From contig CM032119.1 of NCBI GenBank assembly GCA_018894105.1, positions 14,215,246 through 14,279,245 on the forward strand: a stretch of 64,000 nucleotides of DNA, written 5' to 3'. Below are positions 10,231 through 20,984 of the stretch, one piece after another (within the stretch, counting starts at the first letter, position 1; each line of letters begins with the position of its first letter). The notes beneath the pieces are model-generated. The model saw nothing but the letters and a program-made list of their open reading frames with translations. It made no database searches and was not told where the DNA came from. The stretch is from Jacaranda mimosifolia. Its lineage: Eukaryota; Streptophyta; Magnoliopsida; Lamiales; Bignoniaceae. Position numbers and translations under genes: made by a program.

Positions 10231-12572
10231 TGACACCCCACTTCGGGTAACCCAAAGCTGAGATATCAAAACATTCCTATCAATAATTATGAACCCAAAA
10301 TACAAGCAATAGCCCATAATTAAACTTTCAAGCTTATCAGAAAGAGCAGTGGATTCCAACTTAAACAAACATGTAACAATCCTATAATATACAGCACATA
10401 AACTAAATACATGCCACAAAATCTCAAATTCAACTTATCACAAGCAGCGGAATTTCAAACTTAACAGACTCGATAAACCACAAAGTAAATGCCAAGATTC
10501 ACATTCTTACATAAAAAAATAATTACAACCCTCAAGTCATCCATATCAACATAATGTATCGTATGCCTCAAATCCATACTTAACAATCAGACAATTTTCC
10601 ATATATATATGAAACATCTAATCTATTACAAAACATACTCATGTCCAGCCTGGAGTCTAAATTCCTCGCTTATTGCCTTCTGCGAGAATAAAATAAAAGG
10701 GGGGTAAGTCCGAAGGACTTAGTGAGGGATAACTGTAAACATAACAGAAAGAATCTATTGAGGAAAAATCAACTCAACAGACTGTAAATCAACAGTCAAA
10801 CAGAATATATTAGAATACGGTCAGACCGTCAGCCAGACAGGCAAGTAGTTAGTCAGTCAATCAGTCAGGAAACAATCAAAATCAATCAATAAATAGATCA
10901 GATCAATCGAATCAATCTAACAAATCATATCAAAATAATCATATCGGTCGCTTAATGGCTCGTCCTGCTTTACCTCTGGGAACAACATATCGGCTCGTCC
11001 TAAGCTTAACAGCTGGGAACAACGTATCAGATCGGTAACAGATAACAGACAGTCGGATATCATATCAACAGATAATGGTACGAACACATAACAAATAACA
11101 GTAGAAGGTTCTGGGTGCCAGAATGGACAGATAACAGATATCAATCGAAGAATAGCCCACACAGGGGTATATAAGTCAATTGCCAAATAACAAAAAAATT
11201 CTGAACAATTAATAGATTTTAATAACATATCTGAGTACGGTGCAGAAATAGAAAACTCACACAGGAGTTTATTCCAATAATAGATAATTGAAAGGAGTGC
11301 TAAGTTGGCAGACCCTCACCTCCATAGTCTCAGAAGTGCTATCACAGTCAACAACCTATTGGTCCGTGGGACCCACTTCGTCGTTACCTAACCAAAAAGG
11401 TAATATTTATAATCAAAATCCATACTTAATCCTATTAATCACAATTATACCATTACTAATCCAGAATCACTAATTTATCGATTAATACGGTACTATTAAC
11501 CTAAAATGGCTAATAAAGCCGTTATGGCCCAAAATAAACCCGATTCCTAATTATATATCAAATCTCATAACGTCATCCTTAATTAAATAATAATCCAATT
11601 ATATCTAAAATTACCCAATTATCATTCTTAAGTTCCAATTTCATCAAATTATATATTAAACTCCTAATTAACCTAATTAATCCAAACTTATCATTTAATA
11701 ATACCTAATCCGGGTCCACTACACCATGTCATAATCCATGCATGTGAACATGTATACAAAATCATATTTCAAATCCTCATAATACAAGGTTAAGGAATAT
11801 AATACAATATAGGCATATATATATGTATATATATACATAAACATCAACCAACTTCTATACCCTCAATCTGATCAATTGGACCACGGATTCACAAACTAAG
11901 AACACCGTCACGATCCTTGCGACGAGTAGAAAAAACTGCCTCCAGACCGGCGCATGGCTGCCATCGTTGAAAAACACCCAATAACTTCCAAAATGCCCCT
12001 CTCAACCTCCTGGACCCAAGTCCACAACCAATTTCAAGTTTTGCCACCTCAACAACCCTTAATTTTGCCTTGACACCCCCAAACACCACTCACACCACCG
12101 CTTCAGTCCTCCCGTTTCTACCGCTGCCGGTGGCCGAAACTCAAAAATGACTCCGCCAAACGCTTCCTAGAGCTGAACCTGTCAAGAACCCTCCTTCGTC
12201 CGCTGAAAAAAGTCACCGAAAATGGAAACCGTCACCCCCACCATGCCTGGATTTTTGGCCTAAGTTTTTGGTAGCAACACCAGTCGATTTTAGATGAAAA
12301 TGAAATATTCGTGTTCTACACGACGAGAGTAAGAAAATGGTATATAACCTGATGGGTTTTGGTGGTTGGAAAGAGGTTACTAGTGAGGGAGGAACTCTCT
12401 GTGCACGGAGAAGAAGAATGGAGAAAGAATGGTGAAGAAAAGAGTCGACCAACTTTTTAAAATGTGATTTTTTTTCAAAATTACAATTCAGCCCCAAATT
12501 TTTACTTCATTCTTCAATTAGGTGATCCTCCAGAATTTCCACAAACTTCAATTCAGCCTTTAATTTGCTAGT
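10231..12572 (-). repeat. 5' LTR of the deleted gypsy element, outer end truncated
   Basis: Collinear with the 3' LTR from TGACACCCCACTTCGGG through TTTAATTTGCTAGT, where homology stops. The last roughly 220 bp, including the TGTAACACC end, is absent. It has one copy of the segment that is duplicated in the other LTR. The numerous point differences between the two LTRs suggest an old insertion. Confidence 0.85.
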
Positions 12573-13026
12573 CTGAAATAATGAGAAATAAAAAATGATG
12601 ATGAATTTATATATATGTATAAAATGAGAAATATATGAAATAATGGAAGAAGAGAGAAACGAGAATAAAAAGGAAAGAAAAGAATGAAAAAAAAAATGCT
12701 AATAAAAAGTTATTTAAATTGAATTGTAAATATGTGAAATGATTTAAGGTTAAATTGATCTTTTTATATTAAAATTATGTTTAATGGGCAACAAATTTGG
12801 AGGAGGAGGTGGTGTGCATGATTTTATAAAACATAAGAAAGTTATTTTGTGTATATATATTTTTTCCACATGAGGGTTTGATGCCTATTTCACAAATCAC
12901 AGGGGGGTAAATTGTAACTAGCCCAATAAAATTATTATCATTTCAATGGAGCCCTTACTTTTCTTTTTTTTTTGCTATCACAGTGTTTGGTTATATTGGA
13001 AACATTGCTTTTTTTGTCTCATCGGA
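12573..13026. other. AT-rich spacer, no gene
   Basis: Lies between the truncated gypsy LTR and the foldback element. Purine-rich tracts (GAAGAGAGAAACGAG, GGAGGAGGAGGTGG) and A/T runs. No reading frame or element terminus recognised. Confidence 0.4.
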
Positions 13027-13288
13027 TAGGGGAATTTGCACTTTTGGTACTTAAGTTGGCAAAATTCTAAAATTTTTAACACATTTTGGACAAAACCGTT
13101 AAATTAAAAAAAATATTAATTATCCAACAACCCCAAAAATATGATTTAAGTATAAAAATTCCTCAAATTTTGAAATGCCCAATCAACCTTCATTAAAAAA
13201 TTTTAAAAAAATAAAAAAATTTAAAAATATATAACACAAAATTCTCGTAAAAAATTAAAAATTTTATATATCAATATAAATGGTTAAT

Positions 13289-13430
13289 TAGGATAAAATC
13301 ACTTTACCTACTTTCATTTTACACTTTACTCCCCACTTGATTTTCTAAACACTAAACTCCCTACTTTTTCCAAAACTTTAGGAATCACTCCCCAAATGTT
13401 TGAGAAAAACTTAAATACCCTTGTACCTAG
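13289..13430 (+). repeat. Left long terminal inverted repeat of the foldback element
   Basis: Matches the reverse complement of about 17,350-17,490 with many indels. Aligned landmarks include TAAAATCACTTT with CAAAACCACTTT, CCCCACTTGATTT with CCCTACTTGAATTT, AAACTCCCTACTTTT with GAGCTCCCTAGTTTT, and GGAATCACTCCCC with GAGATCACTCCCT. Confidence 0.65.
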
Positions 13431-13684
13431 CCAAAATAACAACAAAAAAAAAAACCCAGCAAATGGTGCTTTTCTACTCCCCACTCTATCAAATGACAAC
13501 TTTTCTTCAAAACCATGTTTTTTTTTTGTTTGGAAACCGTTTTCTCCTCTGAATAACAAAGGGCGCGAAAAACAATCTATCTTCTATCAACAAAAGGGTG
13601 TGAACGAAAGAGAGAACAGAAAAGGGAAAACGAAATCGAAGCAAGAAGGAAAAAAAAAGCCCTACTACTTTGCAACTTGCGAAA

Positions 13685-13748
13685 ATGGAACAACCAAGAG
13701 CACCAACAAAGAGCGAAGAACATAAGGAAAAGAACATGGTTCAAAAAG
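13685..13748 (+). pseudogene. Possible first coding exon inside the foldback element
   Basis: ATG at 13,685 starts 21 codons (MEQPRAPTKSEEHKEKNM and on) and ends at a good plant donor, AAG|GTATGT (GT at 13,749). It is preceded by 110 bp of purine-rich, 5'-UTR-like sequence. A candidate next exon begins after TAATTGTAG at 14,669, and both useful frames stay open for about 38 codons. I recognise no domain. It could be the element's own transcript or a captured gene fragment, and with this little coding sequence it may equally be chance. Confidence 0.25.
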
Positions 13749-14010
13749 GTATGTTTTCTATTACTCATATTGTGGACTTTGCTTTCATTCAAATGTGCAT
13801 ATTTTTCAGTTTTATAAGTTTTGCATGTGGATTTTCTCATCTTTCTTTGTTTGAACTCTTTTTTAGTTGCCAAAAACTTTAACCTATTTGTTATATATAT
13901 TATTTTTGTTGTAGTATTTAAAAATCTCTGATTTGCACTTGAAAGGCATGAAAGTTGTACCTCACTTTCTTGGGGTTTATACTTGTTATACCTGAAATTA
14001 TACCTTAAAA

Positions 14011-14610
14011 TTATCTGAAAATGGTAGTATATAATATGTTTGTGTAAAATATATTTTACAAGCAACTGTAGTACAAAATATTCAACCTTTTAGTACACAT
14101 TATCTGAAAATGTAGTATATAATATGTGTATCTAAAGCATATTTTAGAAGCAACTGTAGTACAAAATATTCAAGCTTTCAATACACATTATCTGAAAGTG
14201 GTAGTACATAATTTGAGTATCTGAAGTACATTTTAGAAGCAACTATAGTACAAAATATTCAAATTTTCAGTGCACATTATCTGAACGTGGTAGTACATAA
14301 TCTGAGTATCTGAAGTATATTTTAGAAGCAACTATAGTACAAAACATTCAACCTTTTAGTACACATTATCTGAAAGTGGTAGTATATAACATGTGTATCT
14401 GAAGTATATTTTAAAAGCAACTGTAGTACAAAACATTCAACCTTTCAGTACATATTATCTGAAAGTGGTAGTATATAACCTGTGTATTTGAAGTATATTT
14501 TAAAAGCAACTGTAGTACAAAATATTCAACCTTTCAGTACACATTATTTGAAAGTGGTAGTACATAATCTGAGTATCTGAAAGTGGTAGTACATAACAAA
14601 AGAAGTATAT
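14011..14610 (+). repeat. Left 89-bp tandem array, about 7 units
   Basis: Units start near 14,011, 14,100, 14,189, 14,278, 14,368, 14,457 and 14,546, a steady 89-bp period. Typical unit text: TATCTGAAAGTGGTAGTA, then AGTATATTTTA(A/G)AAGCAACT, then GTAGTACAAAATATTCAACC. The last unit is partial, followed by a second short CTGAAAGTGGTAGTACATAA. Confidence 0.9.
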
Positions 14611-15387
14611 ATGGTGTTATGTTGAAGTATACTTTATGCAATTGAATAATTACTCTCTAATAATTGTAGTGAGGGTCAAGCACAATATTTTGAGACTATT
14701 GAACCAGGTGAAGTACATATTTGTACGGGTGATAGGATGGATATGGTTGTCAAATGCTCATGTGTTTACAATTTTTAATGCATAAGTATACTTTAGATAC
14801 TACGAATGATAATTATGATTCTTTTAACACTAGTGGTTATTACTTTAATACTTTAATATTATTTTATTTATACCATACTAAATTTTACACACATTTTTAG
14901 AGTTTTGGTTGTTAATTACCAATAAATAAAAGGCAAACCATGGAACAAAACTCAAGTTCATCACTATTAGTACAAAAAACAAGAAATCAAGTACATGATT
15001 GCCGCAATGAAGTACATATGTTCTGAAATCAAGTATAAATCTCCCTTATTAAAGTAATATCTCACGCATTTGTTAATGCTCTGGTGGTATATTTTCAGTA
15101 TAAATGAAGTATAAATATAGAACAAACAAAGTATATATGGTGTTATATTGAAGTGCATTTTGTATAAAATCTCCCTTATTGAAGTAAATTTCACGCATTT
15201 GTTCATGCTCTCGGACAACATGCACATACTACATTTTCACTCTAAATCTAGGACATAATTGCTGCAATGAAGTACATATATATATCCCGAAATCAAGTAT
15301 AAATCTCTCTTATTGAAGTACAAAAGTATTGATATCCCAGACAACATGCACGTGCTACATTTTCATGCTAAATCAATAAATATAACA
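14611..15387. other. Centre of the foldback element, non-repetitive start then GAAGTA-rich repeats
   Basis: The first 330 bp include the only stretch resembling a coding exon (14,670-14,785). From about 14,960 a roughly 250-bp block containing GCAATGAAGTACATAT, AAATCTC(C/T)CTTATT and ACAACATGCAC is imperfectly duplicated (about 15,000 and 15,260). No recognisable domain. Confidence 0.4.
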
Positions 15388-15950
15388 CTTGAAGTATAGA
15401 ACTTCAATAATAGAGTACAATTTTAGGTAAAATAAAGTATAAAATGAAGTGCAATTTTAGATAAATGAAGTACAATTTTATAAAAAATGAAGTACAATTC
15501 CAAAATACTTCAAGTATAAGACGCCAGCCATTGCAATATAATTTTGGATAATCAATTAGCAGAACCCTTGAAGTATAAAACTTAAATAATAGAGTAAAAT
15601 TTTATGTAAAATAAAGTATAATTTTAGGTAATGAAGTACAATTTTATATAAAAAGAAATATAATTTTAAAACACTTAAAGAATAAAACCCTAGTAATTAT
15701 AGTACAATTTTGGATAATTAATAAATAAAACACTTGAAGTATAGAAATTCAATAATATAGTACAATTTTATGTAAAATGAAGTATAAAATAAAGTACAAT
15801 TTCAAATTAACAAAGTACAATTTTACAGGAAAAGAAGTACAATTCCAGAACACTTGAAGTATAAGACGCTAGCAATTGCAGTACAATTTTGGATAATTAA
15901 CTAGTAGAACACTTGAAGTATAAAACTTAAATAATAGAGTACAATTTTAG
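15388..15950 (+). repeat. About 180-bp tandem repeat, three units plus a partial
   Basis: Units begin CTTGAAGTATA(A/G)AA near 15,388, 15,568, 15,732 and 15,911. Each contains several GAAGTACAATTTTA subrepeats and the landmark AATTTTGGATAAT. The unit length is like that of plant centromeric satellites, but the copy number is tiny and the array sits inside one element, so it is not called centromeric. Confidence 0.75.
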
Positions 15951-15954
15951 GTTG

Positions 15955-17000
15955 AAGTGTAAACCTTGAATGTTTTGTGCTACAATTCCTTGTAAAATGT
16001 ACTTTACATAAACAGATTATATACTCCTATTTTTAGATAATGTGTACTGAAAAATTGAATGTTTTGTACTATAATTGATTGTAAAATGTACTTTACATAT
16101 ATATTACCACATATACTAATGTATTCTAAAAGGTTGAATATTTTGTACCACAATTTCTTGTAAAATGTACTTTACATAAATAGATTATATACTACCACTT
16201 CTAGTAATGCGTACTGAAAGGTTGAATGTTTTGTACTACAATTGCTTGAAAAGTGTACTTAATATAAACATATTATATACCACCACTTTTAGATAATGTG
16301 TATGAAAAGGTTGAATGTTCTGTACTGCAATTGCTTGTAAAATATAATTTAGATAAATAGATTATATACTACCACTTTCAAATAATATGTACTGAAAGGT
16401 TGAATATTTTATACTACAATTGCTTGTAAAATGTACTTCACATAAACAGATTATATACTACCACTTCTAGTAATGTGTACTGAAATGTTGAATGTTTTGT
16501 ACTGCAATTGCTTGAAAAATGTACTTGACATAAACAGAGTATATACTACAACTTTTAGATAATGTGTACTGAAAGGTTGAATGTTTTGTACTACAATTGC
16601 TTGTAAAATATACTTTACATAAACAAATTATATACTACCACTTTCAAATGATGTGTACTGAAAGGTTAAATATTTTGTACTACAATTACTTGTAAAATGT
16701 ACTTCGAATAAACAAATTATATACTACCACTTTCAGATAATATTTATTGAAAGGCTAAACATTTTGTACTATAATTACTTGAAAAATGTACTTTAAATAA
16801 ACAAATTATTTACTAACACTTATAGTAATGTATACTAAAGGGTTGAATGTTTTATACTATAATTGCTTGTAAAATGTAATTTAGATAAATAGATCATATA
16901 CTACAATTTCTTTTAAAATGTACTGAAAGGTTGAATGTTTTATACTACAATTTTCTTGTAAAATGTACTTTATATAAACAGATTATATGCTGCTACAATT
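15955..17000 (-). repeat. Right 89-bp tandem array, about 12 units, inverted relative to the left array
   Basis: The unit on the plus strand reads TGTACTGAAAGGTTGAATG, then TTTTGTACTACAATTGCTTG, then TAAAATGTACTTTACATAAA, the reverse complement of the left-array unit. Starts recur near 16,044, 16,121, 16,211, 16,301, 16,389, 16,478, 16,567, 16,655, 16,744, 16,833 and 16,920. Unit lengths are mostly 88-90 bp. Confidence 0.9.
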
Positions 17001-17349
17001 TCAATACAAATAATACAGTCTGAAGTTCTTCAAAATTCGTCTCTCTCTTCATACCTACATCTTAGGCAAACACTCTTTTTGCTGATTAAGAAAAGAAAAA
17101 TACAAGATGAAGAGAATGACCTGGTAATAAACTGAGAAAATAACCTAAAAATGATGAAAATAAATTGAGAAGGCGGAAATGCGGTGGTTGCACTAGCGTG
17201 CTCCTCGTTCGCGCCATCAACCTCAGTTTGCCTCTTTGACTTTTTTTTTCTTTTTTTTTCTTTTTGATAATGAAAGATGAAGGTAGGGTTTAGTGTTTGG
17301 GAATTGAGATAAGGGGTGTTTGGTTGTGTGGATAGAAAAGAAGTGAAGA

Positions 17350-17516
17350 AAATGAGTGAAAAATATTATACTTAAGGATATTTTTGTCAAATCAAGTGGG
17401 TAGGGAGTGATCTCTAAAATTTTAACAAAACTAGGGAGCTCATTCTATAAAAATTCAAGTAGGGACTGAATATGAATTTGGAAAGTGGTTTTGGTACTTT
17501 ATAATAAGTGCCCCTA
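17350..17516 (-). repeat. Right long terminal inverted repeat of the foldback element
   Basis: Inverted partner of 13,289-13,430. Ends outward in AAGTGCCCCTA at 17,516. The sequence just inside (17,000-17,340) holds a GC-richer stretch and a T-rich tract with no recognisable gene. Confidence 0.6.
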
Positions 17517-17559
17517 AATATATGTAAAATAAATATCATATAAAATATATACATATATA

Positions 17560-17705
17560 TATAACCCACCCCCCTCCCCCAACCCCATATCGCCGGCTGC
17601 TAGCTGTGGCTAGCGGTCGGCCATTGGCCTGGCCTGGCCTGGGGGTTGGTTGGAAGAGGCGGGGGTGGGTGGGGTGAGGGGGAAGGTTGGGTGGGGAAGG
17701 AACTA
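17560..17705. repeat. G-rich/C-rich low-complexity island with predicted G-quadruplex
   Basis: Left side C-rich (AACCCACCCCCCTCCCCC), then a GC-rich core (CGCCGGCTGCTAGC, GCCTGGCCTGGCCTGG), then G-rich on the plus strand. At 17,661-17,682 four G-runs of 5, 3, 4 and 5 are separated by T, T and TGA, a textbook intramolecular quadruplex motif. The two flanks are roughly inverted copies bordered by (TA)n, so a large hairpin is also possible. The open frame through it is low-complexity and not a gene. Confidence 0.65.
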
Positions 17706-19430
17706 AATATATATATATATACACATTTTTACTTATTCATTTGTTTTTAATTAATAAATTTTAATCAAATTAGCCTAAATTAATTTTTTTTACTTATGTT
17801 ATTTATTTAAAATCATTACATTATTTTGTTCAAAATAATTAAAAATATCTATTTTCTTAAAATTATTAAAATTATATTGTTAGGATAAAATTCTAGATTT
17901 TATTTTTATTTAAATTATTTATTTTGGTTAACAAATAAATTTAATTTTTTTATTTATATATACACACATCATGGTCACATGGTTCAAACTCTTGATCTCA
18001 CACATTTTTACTTATTTATTTTTTATTAATTAATAAATTTAATGAAATTAGTTTAAATTAGGGCTTGTTTGTTTATGAATTGGAGCATTTTATCAAAATA
18101 TTTTAGCAAAATAATTTTTCAGAAGTGGGGTTGGAGAATGTGATGGTCGTTTGTTTGTATTTTGGGTGGTAAGTGGGAAATGAATTGGGAGAAAATTATT
18201 TATCTATTTGTTTTTAGGAGAGAACAAAATATCATATCAATAACTTTTTTATTGAGTTGCAGGTGAAATTGACATTTTAAAATTACTATTGCTAGTGTGG
18301 TATTTTTAGATCTTATTTTTATTTTTAAATTATTTATTTTAGTTAATAAATATTTTTTTATATTTAATAAATATATTCAACTTAATCTAATTAAATTATT
18401 TTAGATATGACTATTTTTTAATATTATTGAGATGTAATTTAAAAAACAAATCATATTAATTAAGAGATGGATTTGATTTTTATTTTTATTTTATGATTAA
18501 TAAATATGTTTAATTAAATTTTATTAAATTACTTTAGATATGTTGATGATTTTAAATTTTTATTTTTTTAATTCAACTTCAATTAAAAGATTATTTAATA
18601 TTTTAAAAAGTTATTAATAAAATTATTTAAATTTATTCTGAGTAATTTAAATAATATTAAAGTTAAACCCCCCATGTTAAAGTTACAAATAAGTTTAGGG
18701 GTATTTTTGTTTGAAAAATAATCAAAACAGCTTTTGAAGGACATTTTTGAATTTTAATATAAATTTTCAACTAAGGTCTACAAATTTGTTAAGAATGCTA
18801 TCAATTATTCAAAAATTTAATTAAATATATGGAGATAAAAATAATTTTATTAAACTTATAACTATATTACTAAGTTTATATTACAATGTCATGAGTATTT
18901 CAAATTAATTTCAAAATTTCCAACTATATTAAAGTTATACAAGTTGATCAATTTCAAAACAATTTGCGTTAATTAAGTCTAGAAATTTTTCAATAAATGC
19001 ATGTTCAAATTGTTCACATCAATATATTATTAGTACATAATATTTTAATTTTTAAAATGAAATTAATTACACATAAAGACTAAAGTTTTTAGAATTTATA
19101 AACAATTTTTCTAAAATCCTTTTTTCAAAAACAATGTCCTAATAAATAATAACAAAGAATAGAATTAAATTTTAAACCTCCATAATAATACGTCATAATT
19201 CATCTTATAATATGAGATAAAACAAATAATTTTTGTGTATACTATTTATACACAAAATGGAGGGAGGAGCTAAAATTTGGAGGGAATAAAAAAATAATAG
19301 GGGAATTCACTTTTGGAGGGAAACTTATTTTTTGAAGGAAATATAATATGTAGACCAACTAATTTTTAAGAAAAACTTGTTCAAGTCCATAAAAGTTAAT
19401 AATCATTATATTTAATAATATACTTTAAGT
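17706..19430. other. AT-rich DNA, no gene seen
   Basis: Long TTTATTTAAATTATTTATTTT-like runs recurring near 17,890, 18,310 and 18,480. A GGGCTTGTTTGTTTATGAAT word at 18,062 resembles a hAT/MITE terminus, but no matching inverted end was found. No reading frame of note. Confidence 0.4.
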
Positions 19431-20960
19431 TAATACTTTTTTTACACTATATTAGACCACAAAAATTATCTTCATTTTAGCAATTTATATGGTAAAACGT
19501 AATTAAAAAGTTCAATTTACTAATTAACTACAAAATTGGTCCAATCAAATTTAATAAAAAAGAAGTTGGTGAAACCCAATTAACTAAAATTATAAATTAA
19601 TGTGAAGACTAATTCATGAAGAAAGCCCAATTTACTAATGTTCTAAAAAATTGGTATTAATAATAATTAAAATAAAGTTGGTGAAGCCCAATTAACCAAA
19701 TTTATAAATTATGTTAAGACTGGATCACTAAGAATGCCCAATTTACTAACTCATCGAAAAATTACCAAGCCCGATTGAAAGAAAAAAACAAAAAAAGGTT
19801 TGTCAAAGGTAAATTGATGTGAAGCCCAATTCACTTAAAAAGTTGTCAAGCCCAATTATAAAAAAGAAGTAATTGGGGGAATCCAGGTTAACCAACTATT
19901 TAAATTAAGAAATAGACCAACTATTATATAAAGTCCAATTCACTAATTTATAATTAAAAATATTAATAAAGTAACTCTTAATTGAAGTATAATTCTCCAA
20001 TTTATTAAAAGATTTGGTGAAACACAAATATTAATTAAAAAAATTGAAAGAGCACAATAATCAATTTTTAAATTATTATGATAAAAAAATGGCAAAATCT
20101 AATTCTTAGACAAAGCCCAGTTAACCAATTCACTATAAATTTTGGCAAAGCTCAATTTTTAAAAATAAATTAGAGAAAACAAATTAACCAATTTTTTTAA
20201 GTTAATGTCAACCCTAATTCTTAAACAAAGAATACTAATTCCCCAAAAAATTGATGGACCCAAATTAATAGAAAATAAGTTGGTTCTTTAGATTAATGTT
20301 AAGCGCAATTCTTAAACAAATAGACTAATTTACTATAAAATTGGTAAACCCAAATCAATAAAACAAAAGTTACTAATGCCCAATTAATTTATTCAGTCAA
20401 AATTTGGTCAAGCTTGTTTCTCAAGATGAAAGCTCCATTCACAAGTTAGTCCACTTTTAATTTGTTCATCTCAAATTCTTAGAAGAAAAAAAAAAAACTC
20501 AATAATTTATTCACTAAAATTTTTGCTCAAGCTCAATTCCTTAAAGGAAGCCAACAAATCATTTAATCAATTCAAATTTGTTGAAGACCAACTCTTAAAA
20601 CAAAACCCAAATCACCAATTAATTTACTATAAATTTAGTCAAACCCATTTATTAAATGAAAGCCCAACTAAAAAATAAGTCACTATAAATTAGTTAAACC
20701 CCAACACTTAAAAGAATTCCAGTTCAACAAACAATTCACAAAAAAATTGTAATGCCGAATTCTATAATGAAATTAGCCCAATTAAGCAATTCTTTCATTT
20801 CAAATTTGTTCAAGTCCAATTCTCATAATAAGGCATAACTCACCAATTAAAACTTTGGTCAAGTCTAATTAAAAAACTAAGTCAAGCCCAATTAACAACT
20901 TCTTTGAATTATTGTAAAGCCCATTTCTTGAACTAAAGTCCAACTCACAAAGTATGGGTG
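19431..20960. repeat. Irregular repeats built on AAGCCCAATT words
   Basis: GCCCAATT or close variants (CCCAATTAACCAA, GCCCAATTTACTAA, GCCCAATTCACT) recur many times from about 19,570 to 20,940 at uneven spacing of roughly 25-100 bp, with AAATTGGT/AAGTTGGT between them. It directly precedes the CACTA-like right end and looks like an expanded subterminal region. No coding potential. Confidence 0.55.
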
Positions 20961-20984
20961 CAAAATTAATTTAATTTCCATTTA

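Larger units (their letters stand above)
5030..12572 (-). mobile_element. Internally deleted Ty3/gypsy retrotransposon (chromovirus-like), LTR-internal-LTR
   Basis: Two homologous copies of a long LTR lie in the same orientation at 5,030-7,867 and 10,231-12,572, both beginning TGACACCCCACT on the plus strand. Between them is a 2.36-kb interior with a polypurine tract next to the left LTR and a perfect tRNA-iMet primer-binding site next to the right LTR, which fixes the orientation as minus. The interior keeps gag, zinc-knuckle, protease and integrase H2C2 fragments but lacks reverse transcriptase and most of integrase. The right LTR is cut short by about 220 bp, so its target duplication is lost. 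The long LTRs and the ARAYAL protease lead suggest a Del/Tekay-type chromovirus, which is inference. Confidence 0.85.
13027..17516. mobile_element. Foldback / MULE-like element with long inverted repeats and facing tandem arrays
   Basis: The right outer end, read inwards, is TAGGGGCACTTATTATAAAG; the left outer candidate at 13,027 is TAGGGGAATTTGCACTTTTG. The stronger inverted homology is about 13,289-13,430 against 17,350-17,490, with shared blocks such as CCCACTTGATTT and ATCACTCCC. Inside lie two arrays of an 89-bp repeat in opposite orientation (14,011-14,610 and 15,955-17,000) and a middle region of related GAAGTA(C/T)A-rich repeats. Such modular terminal repeats are known from plant foldback elements and some Mutator-like elements. 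No transposase was seen and no target duplication could be fixed at either candidate left end. Confidence 0.6.

Noticed and set aside
13577..14065. Minus-strand 162-codon open frame
   Set aside because: Compositionally biased (F/S/L/K-rich from poly-T and A tracts), runs into the 89-bp array, no domain.
15388..15950. Centromeric satellite, because of the about 180-bp unit
   Set aside because: Only about three copies, confined to one transposable element.
14011..17000. CRISPR-like array
   Set aside because: The 89-bp units are contiguous with no unique spacers, occur in inverted halves, and lie in plant transposon DNA.
18062..18300. Mobile element starting GGGCTTGTTTGTTTATG
   Set aside because: Typical-looking terminus, but no partner end found downstream.
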